A stretch of 64,000 bases of DNA from Histidinibacterium aquaticum (GTDB lineage Bacteria; Pseudomonadota; Alphaproteobacteria; Rhodobacterales; Rhodobacteraceae), in assembly GCF_008710275.1 (NCBI RefSeq), contig NZ_VYQE01000005.1, positions 1 to 64,000 of the forward strand, given 5' to 3'. Shown here piece after piece: positions 52,205-62,270 of the stretch. The notes below the pieces were generated by a model. It was not told the origin of the DNA. It saw only the letters and a list, made by a program, of their open reading frames with translations, and did no database searches. Made by a program: the position numbers and the translations under genes. Position 1 is the stretch's first letter, and each line of letters starts with the position of its first letter.

Positions 52205-54325
52205 ATGCGCTTGAAAACAACGACCATCCTGGCGGGCGCGGCCACGCTGGCGGCGGCCGGGCTTCAGGCTCAGTCGGATTGGCGTCCGAGCTACACGCTA
52301 TACGGTGATCCAGGTCTGATCGAGATGCCGTCGGGTGCCTCGGACCCGGACGGTCAGTTCTCGCTGACCTTCGGCGGGTTCGATCTTCAGCAGCGCGGTA
52401 CGCTGAGCTTTCAGATCACGGATCGCCTCGGGGGCAGCTTCCGGTATTCACGCCTCGATGAATTCAGCGGCCCCGAAAGCGGCGCAACCTACGATCGCAG
52501 CTTCGACGTGCGGTTCCGCTTCCTGGACGAGGGACGCTATACCCCGGCGATGACTGTCGGTCTTCGCGATTTTCTCGGCACGGGGCGCTATTCCGGCGAG
52601 TACATCGCGGCGACCAAGACCTTCGGCCCAGACCTCCGCGTGACTGCCGGCCTCGGCTGGGGGCGCCTCGGGACCGAAGGCGGGTTCGACAACCCCCTCG
52701 GTGTCATCGACGACCGGTTCGAAGACCGGCCGCGGCAGGACGACGCCTTTTTCGAAGAGGGCGGTACGGTGTCGACGGAAGCCTTCTTTCGCGGGGACGC
52801 GGCCGTTTTCGGCGGTATCGAGTACCGCCTGACCGAAGAGCTTACGGGCGTCGTCGAGTACTCCTCCGATGCCTATGCCCGCGAGAGCCAAGCAGGGACC
52901 TATGACCCGGAGTCGCCCCTGAACTTCGGGCTGACCTATCAGCCGCGCGAGAATTACATCCTCCAGGCGGCCTATCTGAACGGCAACACCCTGGGCCTTT
53001 CTGCGACGTTCACCGTCAATCCGAACGACCGACCCACCTATGGCCGCCGTGACCCGGCCCCCGTGCCGGTGGCAGTCCGCGCGGCCGAGGTTCGCGCTGC
53101 GCAAACCTGGGACCGCGGCCGGTTGCCGGAGGCGACCCTGCGCCAGCTTATCGTGGATACGCTCGATACCGAGGGTCAGTCGGTGTCGGCGGTCGAATTG
53201 ACGGACCGGCAGGTTCGGATCCGATACACGAACACGAAGTACCGGACCGAGGCGCAGGCTATGGGACGGATCACCCGGATCCTCACCCAGGCTTTGCCCC
53301 CGTCCATCGAACTCATCACGCTGGAGCCGGTTCGGGCGGGCATTCCGACGAGTAGCGCGACCTTCCGCCGTTCGGACATCGAGGAACTCGAGAACACAGT
53401 CGGCGCGAGCCAGCGGCTCTTCGAGCGGACGCAGTTCTCCGATGCCGCGAACACCGATGCGGGTCTCGTCGATGTGCAGAATGACCGTCCGCGCTTCGAC
53501 TACGGGATCGGTCCATACATCACGCCGCGATACTTCGACCCTGACCAGCCGATCTCCGCGAGCATCGGCCTGCAGTTCTCGGCGGATTACTACATTCAGC
53601 CGAACCTCGTGGTGAGCGGTCTGGTCCGCCAGGAGGTCGTCGGTCCGGAAGACGAGGCCAGCTCCGGTTCGGCCCTCCCCCCGGTGCGAACGAATGCCGA
53701 CCTTTATGGCCGCGACCGCAACCCGACCATCAACCGACTCCAGGTCGCGCACTACGGGCGACCCGCCGAGAACCTCTACAGCCGCGTCACGGTGGGTTAC
53801 CTCGAACGCATGTTCGGCGGCCTGTCGAGCGAGCTCCTCTGGAAGCCCGTCGACAGCCGTCTGGCCCTGGGCGCGGAGGTCAATTACGCTCGGCAAAGGG
53901 ACTTCGACGTTCTCTTCGACTTCCAGGACTACGACGTCTGGACCGGTCACGCGTCGGCCTACTACGATCTCGGCAACGGCTTTCATGCCCAGCTCGACGC
54001 TGGGCGCTACCTGGCAGGCGACTGGGGCGCGACGATCTCGCTCGACCGCGAATTCGCGAACGGGTGGAAAGTCGGCGCCTTTGTGACACGCACGGACGTG
54101 AGCTACGAGGACTTCGGGGAAGGGTCCTTCGACAAGGGCCTGCGCATCACCATCCCGACCGACTGGACCATCGGAACGGCGACGCGCCAAGAGTACAGCT
54201 CAACTCTGCGCTCGCTCCAGCGCGATGGCGGGGCGCGGCTCTCGGTGGACGGGCGCCTGTACGACGTCATCAGAGACAGCCACCCGTCGGAAATGCAGGA
54301 GACTTGGGGGAGGTTCTGGAGATGA
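52205..54325 (+). CDS. yjbH: YjbH-type outer-membrane protein, exopolysaccharide export
   Basis: The 706-residue protein has a signal peptide (about 1-22), then PSYTLYGDPGLIEMPSGASDPDGQF, the opening of the YjbH/GfcD family, and a long set of amphipathic beta strands with aromatic ends, closing with RFWR. YjbH/GfcD are outer-membrane barrel proteins for capsule or exopolysaccharide secretion. The next gene starts within its stop (ATGA), and encodes the YjbF-type lipoprotein, so the two are coupled. Confidence 0.85.
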   Translation: MRLKTTTILAGAATLAAAGLQAQSDWRPSYTLYGDPGLIEMPSGASDPDGQFSLTFGGFDLQQRGTLSFQITDRLGGSFRYSRLDEFSGPESGATYDRSFDVRFRFLDEGRYTPAMTVGLRDFLGTGRYSGEYIAATKTFGPDLRVTAGLGWGRLGTEGGFDNPLGVIDDRFEDRPRQDDAFFEEGGTVSTEAFFRGDAAVFGGIEYRLTEELTGVVEYSSDAYARESQAGTYDPESPLNFGLTYQPRENYILQAAYLNGNTLGLSATFTVNPNDRPTYGRRDPAPVPVAVRAAEVRAAQTWDRGRLPEATLRQLIVDTLDTEGQSVSAVELTDRQVRIRYTNTKYRTEAQAMGRITRILTQALPPSIELITLEPVRAGIPTSSATFRRSDIEELENTVGASQRLFERTQFSDAANTDAGLVDVQNDRPRFDYGIGPYITPRYFDPDQPISASIGLQFSADYYIQPNLVVSGLVRQEVVGPEDEASSGSALPPVRTNADLYGRDRNPTINRLQVAHYGRPAENLYSRVTVGYLERMFGGLSSELLWKPVDSRLALGAEVNYARQRDFDVLFDFQDYDVWTGHASAYYDLGNGFHAQLDAGRYLAGDWGATISLDREFANGWKVGAFVTRTDVSYEDFGEGSFDKGLRITIPTDWTIGTATRQEYSSTLRSLQRDGGARLSVDGRLYDVIRDSHPSEMQETWGRFWR

Positions 54326-54978
54326 GCCGGAGAATGAGGATACTTGCTCCGCTTATTGGCGCACTCACGCTCTCCGCCTGCGGATCCGGAAACGAGGAGA
54401 ATCTCTCGGTAATCCGGTCGCTGAGAGATGCCATTTTCAATCAGGGCGAATCCGGCGCTGCGGCGCGGCCGCAATTCAGCCGACAGGCGATCGAGGAATC
54501 AGGCCAGGATTTCATCCTTGCAGGAGTGCCTTCCCGGGGGGCATTGGCGCTGCTTCAACAGGCAGGGACCAATCGAGGTGCCGAAACCTGGGTCGCAGAA
54601 GACGGGGTCTCGGCGACTTACCGCAACGGCATCCTGATCGCGACTAAGGGCCTCGGGCCGGACCTCATGGCGGCCGATGTCTCGGGAACTGTTGCCGCGC
54701 TGCGACAGGGCGGCGGCACCGCCGTTCGCACCCACGAGTACCTTGACGGCAATGATCAGATCATCCGCTACCGCTACGAATGTGCCGTCCAGAGCGCGGG
54801 ATCCGAGCGTATCACCATCTACGAGCGCTCCTATGATACAGTGAAATATGAGGAAAGCTGCGAATCAGGTTTGCAGCGTTTCACCAACACCTTTTGGGTG
54901 GGTCAGGACGGTGTGGTGTGGAAGTCACGACAGCTGATTTCCCCGCCGGTTGGTTACCTTGACAGTGAAAGACTGTAG
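54322..54978 (+). CDS. yjbF: YjbF/GfcB-type lipoprotein
   Basis: The 218-residue protein has a lipoprotein signal with lipobox LSAC (Cys about residue 19). The mature part matches the YjbF/GfcB family: SRQAIEESGQDFILAGVPSRG, TYRNGILIATKGLGPDLMA and WKSRQLISPPVGYLDSE at the end. These periplasmic lipoproteins act with YjbH in group-4 capsule or Yjb exopolysaccharide export. ATGA overlap with yjbH. Confidence 0.85.
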   Translation: MSRRMRILAPLIGALTLSACGSGNEENLSVIRSLRDAIFNQGESGAAARPQFSRQAIEESGQDFILAGVPSRGALALLQQAGTNRGAETWVAEDGVSATYRNGILIATKGLGPDLMAADVSGTVAALRQGGGTAVRTHEYLDGNDQIIRYRYECAVQSAGSERITIYERSYDTVKYEESCESGLQRFTNTFWVGQDGVVWKSRQLISPPVGYLDSERL

Positions 54979-55065
54979 GGCGAAGAAGCAGTTATGGCTT
55001 GAGGCTCTGCTCGCCGGATGCTAACCAAGCTGTGGTCTAACTATGCACCTGCTGGAGTAAAACAT

Positions 55066-55320
55066 ATGCGCCTTTGCACCATTACCGCTGCGGCCCTCAT
55101 CGCCGTGTCCGGTTCTGCCTTTGCTGGCGGCTTCGACGACGAGATCGTCGTTGTTCCCCCGCCGGCCCCCGTTGAGCCCGCTCCGACCGGCTCGCTGGGT
55201 TCCCTCGGTTCCCTCGGCGGCGGCGCCGCCGGCGTCCTTCTGCCCCTCGGCCTGATCGCCGCTGTGGCTGCCGCGTCGGAAGACGACGACGAGGACGACG
55301 AGACCCCGGACTCCGAATAA
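55066..55320 (+). CDS. Small secreted protein, YjbE-like position
   Basis: From the ATG at 55066 (GGAG eight bases before) the product has 84 residues: signal peptide ending SAFA, a Pro-rich part (VVVPPPAPVEPAPTG), Gly/Ser-Leu repeats (SLGSLGSLGG), a hydrophobic segment (AGVLLPLGLIAAVAAA) and an Asp/Glu-rich tail. E. coli yjbE, a small secreted Ser/Gly/Thr-rich protein, is in the same cluster with yjbF and yjbH. Here the gene follows yjbF by 87 bases. Equivalence is inferred from place and composition. Confidence 0.62.
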   Translation: MRLCTITAAALIAVSGSAFAGGFDDEIVVVPPPAPVEPAPTGSLGSLGSLGGGAAGVLLPLGLIAAVAAASEDDDEDDETPDSE

Positions 55321-55359
55321 TCTCGGTTAGTTCTTCTCGGCAGTTTGCCGAACGGGGAA

Positions 55360-55384
55360 GGCGGGCCAGACGGCCCGCCTTTTT
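55360..55384 (+). terminator. Intrinsic terminator after the yjb-type genes
   Basis: GGCGGGCC (55360-55367) pairs perfectly with GGCCCGCC (55372-55379) around AGAC and is followed by TTTTT (55380-55384). It lies between convergent genes. Confidence 0.92.
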
Positions 55385-55416
55385 CGTTTTCGGGTGTCGC
55401 GTTGCGCGCCTGCGGT

Positions 55417-56445
55417 TCAGCGTCCCTGCGAGGCCAACATTGCCAACCGGACGAGGGCCCGCTCCATCAGGGCAGCCTGGGGCGCCGTGGAGGCAGAGCG
55501 GAGCTGCAGGTCGGTATCGGTTAGGATCGTCAGCGCGGCCTCGAGCTTCACCACTCCGAGGCCCTGCGCCTGTCGAACGATCTTGTCTCTGCGGGGCCCG
55601 AAGACCGGCGGTCGCAGTTTCGCGACGCCGGAGCCGGGCCCGCCGGGGTCCGAGGCCGCCTGGTGCAGCCTCCGGTAGTGACGCACGGCCCCGATACAAA
55701 GAGTGACCGGCTGAACGCCCTGCGCGGAGAGCCGCCGCAGGACCGGTCCGATCTCTTCGCGTCGCCCCGAGGCCACCGTATCGAGCAATTCGTCGAGCTC
55801 CGCCTCGGGGGCTTGCGGTGCGACGAGTGCGACCTCCTCGGCACTCGCCTCCGTCTCATCTCCATGCTTGTAGAGCGCGAGCTTCTCGAGGGTCTGTCTG
55901 AAGTCACCTGGCGGCAGCTCGCGGCCGAGCGCGCCGAGCGCCTCCTCCGCGTCCTTGCTGAGACGGGTCAGCCCCGCCTCGGCGAGCATCCTGGCGACTT
56001 CCTCGCGATCCGGCGGATCGTCGTAGATGCCGACCGCATAGGCTCCGGGATGCCCCTCGAACAGCTTGCGCAGCGCCCCGCGCGGAGTGAGTTGCCCGCC
56101 GGTCACGACGATCACAGCGTCCCCCTCACGCCAGTCCTCAAGCGCGGCTGAGAGCGCCGGAGCGGCGCCGTCGCCGGCATCCTCCACGAAGACCGCCCTC
56201 TGGCCCGGAAAGAAGCCCTGGGCCTTCACGGCGTCGATGAGGGCCGCCGGGTCCTTTCTCAGGTCACTGGCGGGGAGGCGGGTCAGGCGCATCTCCGCCT
56301 CGCCCTCGGGCCCGGTCAGGGCCGCGAGGACCTCCTGCCGCCGGGCCGCGACGCGCATGGTGTCGGGCCCGTGGATCAGGATGCCGGGCCGTTTCGGATC
56401 GGGATTGCGGAAATATCCCGGGGCCTCTCTCGGAGAGAGTTTCAT
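55417..56445 (-). CDS. holA: DNA polymerase III delta subunit
   Basis: The 342-residue protein is the clamp-loader delta subunit: IHGPDTMRVAARRQEVL near the start (the nucleotide-loop remnant of HolA), DPAALIDAVKAQGFFPGQRAV and the C-terminal collar region (LMERALVRLAMLASQGR). It opens the beta clamp. The start overlaps lptE by four bases, in the conserved alphaproteobacterial order leuS-lptE-holA. Confidence 0.9.
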   Translation of the reverse strand: MKLSPREAPGYFRNPDPKRPGILIHGPDTMRVAARRQEVLAALTGPEGEAEMRLTRLPASDLRKDPAALIDAVKAQGFFPGQRAVFVEDAGDGAAPALSAALEDWREGDAVIVVTGGQLTPRGALRKLFEGHPGAYAVGIYDDPPDREEVARMLAEAGLTRLSKDAEEALGALGRELPPGDFRQTLEKLALYKHGDETEASAEEVALVAPQAPEAELDELLDTVASGRREEIGPVLRRLSAQGVQPVTLCIGAVRHYRRLHQAASDPGGPGSGVAKLRPPVFGPRRDKIVRQAQGLGVVKLEAALTILTDTDLQLRSASTAPQAALMERALVRLAMLASQGR

Positions 56446-56930
56446 GTCAGCGCAGCCGCGAGCCGGTCGAGGATGCGGTCGGCAAGCACGACGGCCAGGC
56501 GCTGGCGGGCGTCCTCGGCGGCGGCGAAGGTCGAGACCGAGGTTCCGGTCGCCGAGTAGCTCGTGAAGCCATCGACCGTGCCGCTCGCAACCCCGATGCC
56601 CGTGGCGACGTCGGTCAGCCGATAGGTCGCCGCGCCGGGCAGGTTGTAGCGGGTCGTCTCCTGCTCTGAGGTCACGCCCACCGCCGCGTCGCGGATATCG
56701 AGATCCACGGAAAGCAGGTAGGTCGGCGCCTCGGAGGGCCCCAGCCGGTCGATCAGCCGGAGCCGTAGGCGGTAGCCCGCCTCCGTCGCAGGGGCTTCGA
56801 CCGCCGTCGTTCCGAGAAGGGGCGCGGCCGCGCCTCCGGGGCCGTAGACGGGTGAAAACCCGCAGCCGGCCAGGAGCGTCAGGCCGCCCAACAGGACGGC
56901 CCGACGGGGGAGGCGGTCAGAGGACCACAT
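56442..56930 (-). CDS. lptE: LPS-assembly lipoprotein LptE
   Basis: The 162-residue lipoprotein has a lipobox in [17 protein letters not shown] (Cys about 22), the LptE family opening GCGFxPVYG, and the ending [13 protein letters not shown]. It helps insert LPS with LptD into the outer membrane. It overlaps leuS by 14 bases and holA by four. Confidence 0.9.
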   Translation of the reverse strand: MWSSDRLPRRAVLLGGLTLLAGCGFSPVYGPGGAAAPLLGTTAVEAPATEAGYRLRLRLIDRLGPSEAPTYLLSVDLDIRDAAVGVTSEQETTRYNLPGAATYRLTDVATGIGVASGTVDGFTSYSATGTSVSTFAAAEDARQRLAVVLADRILDRLAAALT

Positions 56931-59487
56931 TCACGATCCGTCCGGGGACGACGATCACCTTCTTCGGTGCGCCGCCTTCGAGTGCCCGCTGAACGGCCTC
57001 GTCAGCGAGCGCGACCTTCTCGACCTCGTCCTTCGGCATGTCCTTGGCGACCGTGATCTCCGAGCGCCGCTTGCCGTTCACCTGGATCGGCAGGGTCACG
57101 CTGTCCTCGACGAGCATCGCCTCGTCCGCCTTGGGCCAGGTGGCTTCTGCGACGAGGCCCTCACCGCCGAGCATGTGCCAGACGTCCTCGGCCAGGTGCG
57201 GCGTCATCGGGGCCATGAGCTGGGCGAGTGTCTTGGCAGCCTCGGTCTTGGCGGCGCGACCGGCCGCGGATTTCTGCAGGGTGCCTGTAAAGGCATAGAG
57301 GCGCGCGATGGCGGCGTTGAAGCCGAAGCTCTCGATCCCCTGTTTCACGTCAAAGATGCACTTGTGCATGGCCTTCAGCAGCGCCTCGTCGGCACCGGCC
57401 TCGCCCTGCTCTGGGGCACCGGCGATTTCCGTCGCGATCCGGTGGACCCGGGACAGATGCCGATGCGCGGCCTCTGCGCCGGCGGCGGTCCATTCCACGT
57501 CGCGCTCCGGCGGACTGTCGGAGAGGACGAACCAGCGGGCCGTGTCGGCGCCGTAGGTGCGCACGATGTCCTGCGGGTCGACGACGTTGTTCTTGGACTT
57601 CGACATCTTGGCAGAGGGAATGATCTCGGCCTCCGTCCCATCCTTGAGGAAGGCCTTGCCGTCACGCAGCACCACGTCCTCGGGGTAATGGTAGACCGGG
57701 CGGCCCTCCGGGCTCTTGGTCTGGTAGATCGCGTGGGTGACCATGCCCTGGGTGAAGAGCGCGTCGAAGGGCTCGATCGCGGTCTGGGGCAGGTGGCCGG
57801 TGATGTGCATCGCCCGGGCGAAGAAGCGGGAGTAGAGCAGGTGCAGGATCGCGTGCTCGATACCGCCGATGTACTGGTCGACGTTCATCCAGTAAGAGGC
57901 ATCCTCCATGCTGGTCGGCGTCTCGGCGCGCGGCGCGGTGAAGCGGGCGAAGTACCACGAGCTGTCGACGAAGGTATCCATCGTGTCCGTCTCGCGCTGC
58001 GCCGGGGCGCCGCACTGCGGGCAGGGCACGTCGCGCCAGGTCGGGTGGCGGTCGAGGGGGTTGCCAGGCACGTCGAAGCTCACGTCGTCCGGAAGCCGGA
58101 CCGGCAGGTTCTCCTTCTTCTCGGGAACGGTCCCGCAGGCCTCGCAGTGGACGACCGGGATCGGGCAGCCCCAGTAGCGTTGCCGGGAGAGTCCCCAGTC
58201 GCGCAGCCGGTACTTGGTGACGCCCTGGCCGACGCCGTGGGACTCGCAGAAATCGACGGCTCGCTCGACGCCCTCCTCGCCCGTCCAAATTTGGACGCCT
58301 TCCAAGCCATTGATATATTTGACCTGTTCGGATTTGGGCGGGACGTAGGCGGGGCCGCCCTCCTCGGGCGGGGTGAACTCGGTCGCCTCCACCGGCTCGA
58401 ACGTCGAGCGGACGGGCAGCTCGTACTTGCGGGCGAAGTCCAGGTCGCGCTGGTCGTGGGCCGGGCAGCCGAAGATCGCGCCGGTGCCGTAGTCCATCAG
58501 GATGAAGTTGGCGATGTAGACCGGCAGCTCCCAGGCGGTGTCGAAGGGATGCCGCACGGTGATGCCGGTGTCGAAGCCGAGCTTCTCGGCCTTCTCGAGC
58601 GCCTCCTCCGTCGTGCCGCCGCGCCGGGCCTCGGCGCAAAAGGCGGCGACTTTGGGATCGTGCCGCTCGAGCTGCCGGGCGAGGGGATGATCGGGGGAGA
58701 TCCCCACAAAGCTCGCGCCCATCAGTGTGTCGGGCCGGGTCGTATAGACCTCGATCCGGTCAAAGCCCTCGGGGGCATCGACGGTGGAAAACGCGAACTG
58801 GAGGCCGCGCGAGCGACCGATCCAGTTGGCCTGCATCAGCTTCACCTTCGCCGGCCAGTCGTCGAGGCCGTCGATGGCCTCCAGCAGCTCGCCCGCGAAG
58901 TCGGAGATCTTGAAGAACCACTGGGTGAGCTCGCGCCGCTCGACCTCGGCGCCGGAGCGCCAGCCCTTGGCCTCGATCACCTGCTCGTTGGCGAGTACGG
59001 TCATGTCGACCGGGTCCCAGTTCACCACGGCGTTCTTGCGGTAGACGAGACCGGCCTTCAGGAAGTCGAGGAAGAGCGCCTGCTGCTGGCCGTAGTACTC
59101 CGGGTCGCAGGTGGCGAACATCCGGGACCAGTCGAGGCCGAATCCCAGCGGCTTCATCTGCGCGACCATCGTGTCGATGTTGGCGTAGGTCCAATCCTTG
59201 GGGTGCCCGCCGGAAGCCATCGCGGCGTTCTCGGCCGGCATCCCGAAGGCGTCGAAGCCCATGGGGTGAAGGACATTGTGGCCGGTGCTGAGCTTGTAGC
59301 GAGCGATGACGTCGCCCATCGTGTAGTTGCGCACGTGGCCGATGTGGATGCGCCCGGACGGGTAGGGGAACATCTCGAGGACGTAGTACTTCGGCTTGTC
59401 CTCGGACCGGACGGCGCGGAAGGTCTCGGCCTCGTCCCAGGCGGCCTGCCACTTGGGCTCGATCAGGGCGGGGTCGTAGCGCGACAT
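56917..59487 (-). CDS. leuS: Leucyl-tRNA synthetase
   Basis: The 856-residue class I synthetase has the HIGH motif in [15 protein letters not shown] (about 40), the editing domain, zinc-like cysteines (CEACGTVP and CPQCGAP), and KMSKS in [12 protein letters not shown]. Length is typical. It charges tRNA-Leu. A short patch at about 58288-58323 ([14 protein letters not shown]) uses AT-rich codons (AAA TAT ATC AAT) unlike the rest. Overlap with lptE gives an operon with holA. Confidence 0.96.
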   Translation of the reverse strand: MSRYDPALIEPKWQAAWDEAETFRAVRSEDKPKYYVLEMFPYPSGRIHIGHVRNYTMGDVIARYKLSTGHNVLHPMGFDAFGMPAENAAMASGGHPKDWTYANIDTMVAQMKPLGFGLDWSRMFATCDPEYYGQQQALFLDFLKAGLVYRKNAVVNWDPVDMTVLANEQVIEAKGWRSGAEVERRELTQWFFKISDFAGELLEAIDGLDDWPAKVKLMQANWIGRSRGLQFAFSTVDAPEGFDRIEVYTTRPDTLMGASFVGISPDHPLARQLERHDPKVAAFCAEARRGGTTEEALEKAEKLGFDTGITVRHPFDTAWELPVYIANFILMDYGTGAIFGCPAHDQRDLDFARKYELPVRSTFEPVEATEFTPPEEGGPAYVPPKSEQVKYINGLEGVQIWTGEEGVERAVDFCESHGVGQGVTKYRLRDWGLSRQRYWGCPIPVVHCEACGTVPEKKENLPVRLPDDVSFDVPGNPLDRHPTWRDVPCPQCGAPAQRETDTMDTFVDSSWYFARFTAPRAETPTSMEDASYWMNVDQYIGGIEHAILHLLYSRFFARAMHITGHLPQTAIEPFDALFTQGMVTHAIYQTKSPEGRPVYHYPEDVVLRDGKAFLKDGTEAEIIPSAKMSKSKNNVVDPQDIVRTYGADTARWFVLSDSPPERDVEWTAAGAEAAHRHLSRVHRIATEIAGAPEQGEAGADEALLKAMHKCIFDVKQGIESFGFNAAIARLYAFTGTLQKSAAGRAAKTEAAKTLAQLMAPMTPHLAEDVWHMLGGEGLVAEATWPKADEAMLVEDSVTLPIQVNGKRRSEITVAKDMPKDEVEKVALADEAVQRALEGGAPKKVIVVPGRIVNVVL

Positions 59488-59563
59488 TGGCGGTCCTCGG
59501 CTGGTGTCTCGGAGGCCCTGTTAGCCCGGGCCGCGCGGAGTTTCCAGACCGCCGGAGAAGGCC

Positions 59564-60025
59564 TCAGAGGCGACCGTCGCGGATCCGGATTTCCCGGGCG
59601 CGGGCGAGGATCGCATCCTCGACGGCGCGGGTCGTTTCCTGCGCCACCGGCCCAGAGCGGGTGGCGATGGCGACGTTGAGGGCCCGGGCATCGAGCGCGG
59701 GATCGGAGACGTAGACGGTGGCCCGGTAGGCGCGGCTGCTGCCGGGCGGCGTGCCGTAGCCCATCACGATCACGCCGGTGAAGGGGTCGACGGACTCGAT
59801 GGGCAGGAAGCTCAGGACATCGAGGGACGCCTGCCAGAGGTAGCGGTTGACCGCGACCTGCTCGGCGCCGCGGGTCCGGGTCGCCTGCCGCGTGGCGGGG
59901 GCCGCCGTGCCGGGAGCCGAACCCAGCGAGGGTCCGGACCCAATGGAGCCGAGGGAGCCGCAGCCCGAAACCGCTAGCAGGGCGGCAAGGATGGTGCCGT
60001 GGCCAAGAACCGCTTTTGCCCGCAC
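59564..60025 (-). CDS. DUF3576 lipoprotein
   Basis: From a GTG at 60025 (GAGGGA five bases before) the product has 153 residues with a lipoprotein signal and lipobox AVSGC. The mature part matches DUF3576: VNRYLWQASLDVLSFLPIESVDPFTGVIVMGYG, then VYVSDPALDARALNVAIAT. The family is restricted to alphaproteobacteria, function unknown. Earlier in-frame starts lack family resemblance. It lies 76 bases upstream of leuS on the same strand and is often linked with leuS. Confidence 0.85.
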   Translation of the reverse strand: MRAKAVLGHGTILAALLAVSGCGSLGSIGSGPSLGSAPGTAAPATRQATRTRGAEQVAVNRYLWQASLDVLSFLPIESVDPFTGVIVMGYGTPPGSSRAYRATVYVSDPALDARALNVAIATRSGPVAQETTRAVEDAILARAREIRIRDGRL

Positions 60026-60109
60026 GTCAGTCCCTCTCCTCGTCCCGGTTGCGAATTTGTGTATCCGCTTGACCGTGGCCGGACAAGTCTCGCGAAAGCC
60101 TTGTCCCCA

Positions 60110-60140
60110 AAAGGAAAGAGCGGCCCCGAAGGACCGCTCT
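60110..60140 (-). terminator. Intrinsic terminator after porin gene
   Basis: AGAGCGG (60117-60123) pairs with CCGCTCT (60134-60140). On the minus strand the stem is followed by TTCCTTTT. It stands 24 bases after the porin stop codon. Confidence 0.78.
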
Positions 60141-60164
60141 GACCTGTTGCAGTTCCGTGTCGAC

Positions 60165-61367
60165 TTAGAAGTCGAAGGAGAACTCGACGGTGGTGCCCTG
60201 CTGGTACTCGGGGGCGCCGATCTCGTCCTCTTCGGACTCGTCGTCGTCAACCGCGTAGGACACGGTCATGCTGGCCGCGTCGGAGAGGCCCAGGGTGCCG
60301 CCGACGTAGTAGTCGAGCTCGTCGGTGTTGTCCTCGCCGCCGTGCACACCGGTGAAGACGGTGAGGTTGTTGCCGGCATCGTAGGAGGCGTCGACGGAGT
60401 ACTCTTCGTCGGTGCCGTCCTCGTTGTCGCTGTAGGAAGCGTCAACCGTGACGGGGCCGTTGGCGTAGCCGACCATCAGCTCGTAGGTGTCGAGGCTGTC
60501 GGGGTTGAAGCCGTACTCGAAGCCGAGGACAACCGGGCCGACCGGGTAGGAGACGCCCACACCGGTGGAGGTGGTGTCCTGGGTCTCGTTGGAGGCGTAG
60601 GCCAGCGAGATGTCGGCACCGGCAACGGAGGTGCTGCCGAAGATCGCGAAGATCTCGTCGGTGTTGAAGTCGCCGTTCGTGTCAACCGGATCGTAGACGT
60701 CGGTGCCTTCACCGGCTTCACCGTTGTCGGCAACGCCATCACCAACCAGCGGGCCGTTCGCGTCCGACTCTTCTTGGTAGGCAAAGCCGACCGTGAAGTT
60801 ACCGAACTCGCCGTTGGCACCGAGCGACAGCTGGTCGACATCGCCATCGACATTGGCGTCGTCACCGACGTGGTCGCCGTCAGCGTCCGCGATCACGTAG
60901 GACATGCCGAGCGTGAAGCCGCCGAACATGGCTTCGCCGCGCAGGACGGTCTCGCCGTCGGCTTCGGAGAAGCCGTCGGAGTCGAGGTCGCCGACGCCTT
61001 CGTAGTAGGTCTCGGCGGCGAAGGCGGTGTCGCCGTAGAACAGCGAGGCCATCTCGGAGGTCATCGAGAGGACGTAGGAGCCGGACTCGAGGTCGAGGCC
61101 CAGGTTGTCGTCAGCGATGTCGAACTCGGAGGAGAAGCCGACGGTCAGGCCGTTGTCGAGGTCCTGGGTGGCGGCGATGGTGATCGTCGCATCCCAGTAG
61201 AAGCCGTCGTGATCGTCCACAGCGTTGGAGGCGGGGGTGCCTTCGTCGCCATCGTCGTCGTCGTTAAAGCCGAGCGTGGCGGAACCGCCAAACGTCACTT
61301 CGGCCTGCGCAGCGCCGGCGATCGCGAAAGCGACGATCGAGGCGGAAGCGAGGAGGATGCTTTTCAT
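60165..61367 (-). CDS. Outer-membrane porin, very acidic
   Basis: From the ATG at 61367 (GAGGGA before) the protein has 400 residues: signal peptide (KSILLASASIVAFAIAGAAQA), mature start EVTFGGSATLGFND and end TTVEFSFDF with the terminal Phe expected for BamA targeting. Between are about 16 short amphipathic strands of the Rhodobacter porin type. It has no cysteine in the mature part and unusually many Asp/Glu, as in porins of salt-adapted bacteria. No operon partner; terminator downstream. Confidence 0.88.
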   Translation of the reverse strand: MKSILLASASIVAFAIAGAAQAEVTFGGSATLGFNDDDDGDEGTPASNAVDDHDGFYWDATITIAATQDLDNGLTVGFSSEFDIADDNLGLDLESGSYVLSMTSEMASLFYGDTAFAAETYYEGVGDLDSDGFSEADGETVLRGEAMFGGFTLGMSYVIADADGDHVGDDANVDGDVDQLSLGANGEFGNFTVGFAYQEESDANGPLVGDGVADNGEAGEGTDVYDPVDTNGDFNTDEIFAIFGSTSVAGADISLAYASNETQDTTSTGVGVSYPVGPVVLGFEYGFNPDSLDTYELMVGYANGPVTVDASYSDNEDGTDEEYSVDASYDAGNNLTVFTGVHGGEDNTDELDYYVGGTLGLSDAASMTVSYAVDDDESEEDEIGAPEYQQGTTVEFSFDF

Positions 61368-61610
61368 GATATTCCCTCGTGTTTGCATTCCCGAGAATGC
61401 CAGTTGCACCAGCATTGAAAGTGTCTTTGCTCGGAAGCCCTTGCACACTCAAGACCGGAGGGTTCGCGGCTTGGACAGTGCCCCGGAAATGATGCACTAA
61501 CGCCACACAGTTGTGGCCGGCCCCGAGGGCTCGCGCGGCGCTCCGGAGTGCCGCCGCGAGACGTGTGGCAAGGGTCGAAGAGGAATATGGTGCGGCGACA
61601 GGAGGTTGGC

Positions 61611-62270
61611 ATGTCCCTCGAGGATATTCGAAAGCGCGTGGAGGCCGCGGAGGTCAGCGCGGGCCGGGAGGCCGGATCCGTGCGTCTGATCGCGGTTTCC
61701 AAGCTGCAGCCGCCCGAACGCGTCGAGGCGATTCTCCACGAGGGCCATCGCCTGTTCGGAGAGAACCGGGTGCAGGAGGCGCAGGGAAAATGGCCGGCCT
61801 GGCAGGAGCGGTTCGAGGGTGTCGAACTGCATCTGCTCGGGCCGCTGCAGTCGAACAAGGCCCGCGGCGCGATGGAGCTTTTCGACGCGATTCACTCGGT
61901 CGACAGGCCGAAGATCGCACGGACCATCGCCCGGCTCGCCCAGGAAATGGGCCGGTGTCCGGAGCTCTTCCTGCAGATCAACACGGGTGAAGAGCCGCAG
62001 AAGGCAGGAGTGCTACCCGCCGAGGCGGATGGGTTCGTCGAGGAGTGCCGGTCGCTCGACCTGCCGGTCGCCGGGCTCATGTGCATTCCGCCGGTTGAGG
62101 AGGAGCCCGCTCTGCATTTCGCACTTCTGGCGAAGATCGCGGATCGGAACGGGCTCGATGGGCTCTCGATGGGCATGAGCGGGGACTTCGAGAGGGCCAT
62201 CGCCCAAGGTGCGACTCACGTCCGCGTCGGTTCGGCCATCTTCGGCGAGCGGCCGAAGGCCGAAGCCTAG
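61611..62270 (+). CDS. yggS: PLP homeostasis protein YggS (PLPBP)
   Basis: The 219-residue protein binds PLP through Lys31 in RLIAVSKLQPPE, with GENRVQEAQGKWP, HLLGPLQSNKA and SMGMSGDFERAIAQGATHVRVGSAIFG, all family hallmarks. It keeps free PLP and amino-acid pools in balance. GGAGG four bases before the ATG at 61611 fixes the start. It overlaps the convergent L,D-transpeptidase-like gene by four bases. Confidence 0.94.
   Translation: MSLEDIRKRVEAAEVSAGREAGSVRLIAVSKLQPPERVEAILHEGHRLFGENRVQEAQGKWPAWQERFEGVELHLLGPLQSNKARGAMELFDAIHSVDRPKIARTIARLAQEMGRCPELFLQINTGEEPQKAGVLPAEADGFVEECRSLDLPVAGLMCIPPVEEEPALHFALLAKIADRNGLDGLSMGMSGDFERAIAQGATHVRVGSAIFGERPKAEA

Noticed and set aside
52448-54190. 580-codon minus-strand frame opposite yjbH
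   Set aside because: Shadow frame. The plus strand has a signal peptide, YjbH opening and coupled yjbF.
57175-59679. 834-codon plus-strand frame opposite leuS
   Set aside because: Mirror frame produced by high GC at third positions. leuS on the minus strand has full family motifs.
59847-61418. 523-codon plus-strand frame opposite the porin, Val/Gly-rich
   Set aside because: Composition (repeated VGV, EVG) is the reverse complement of Asp/Thr-rich porin codons.
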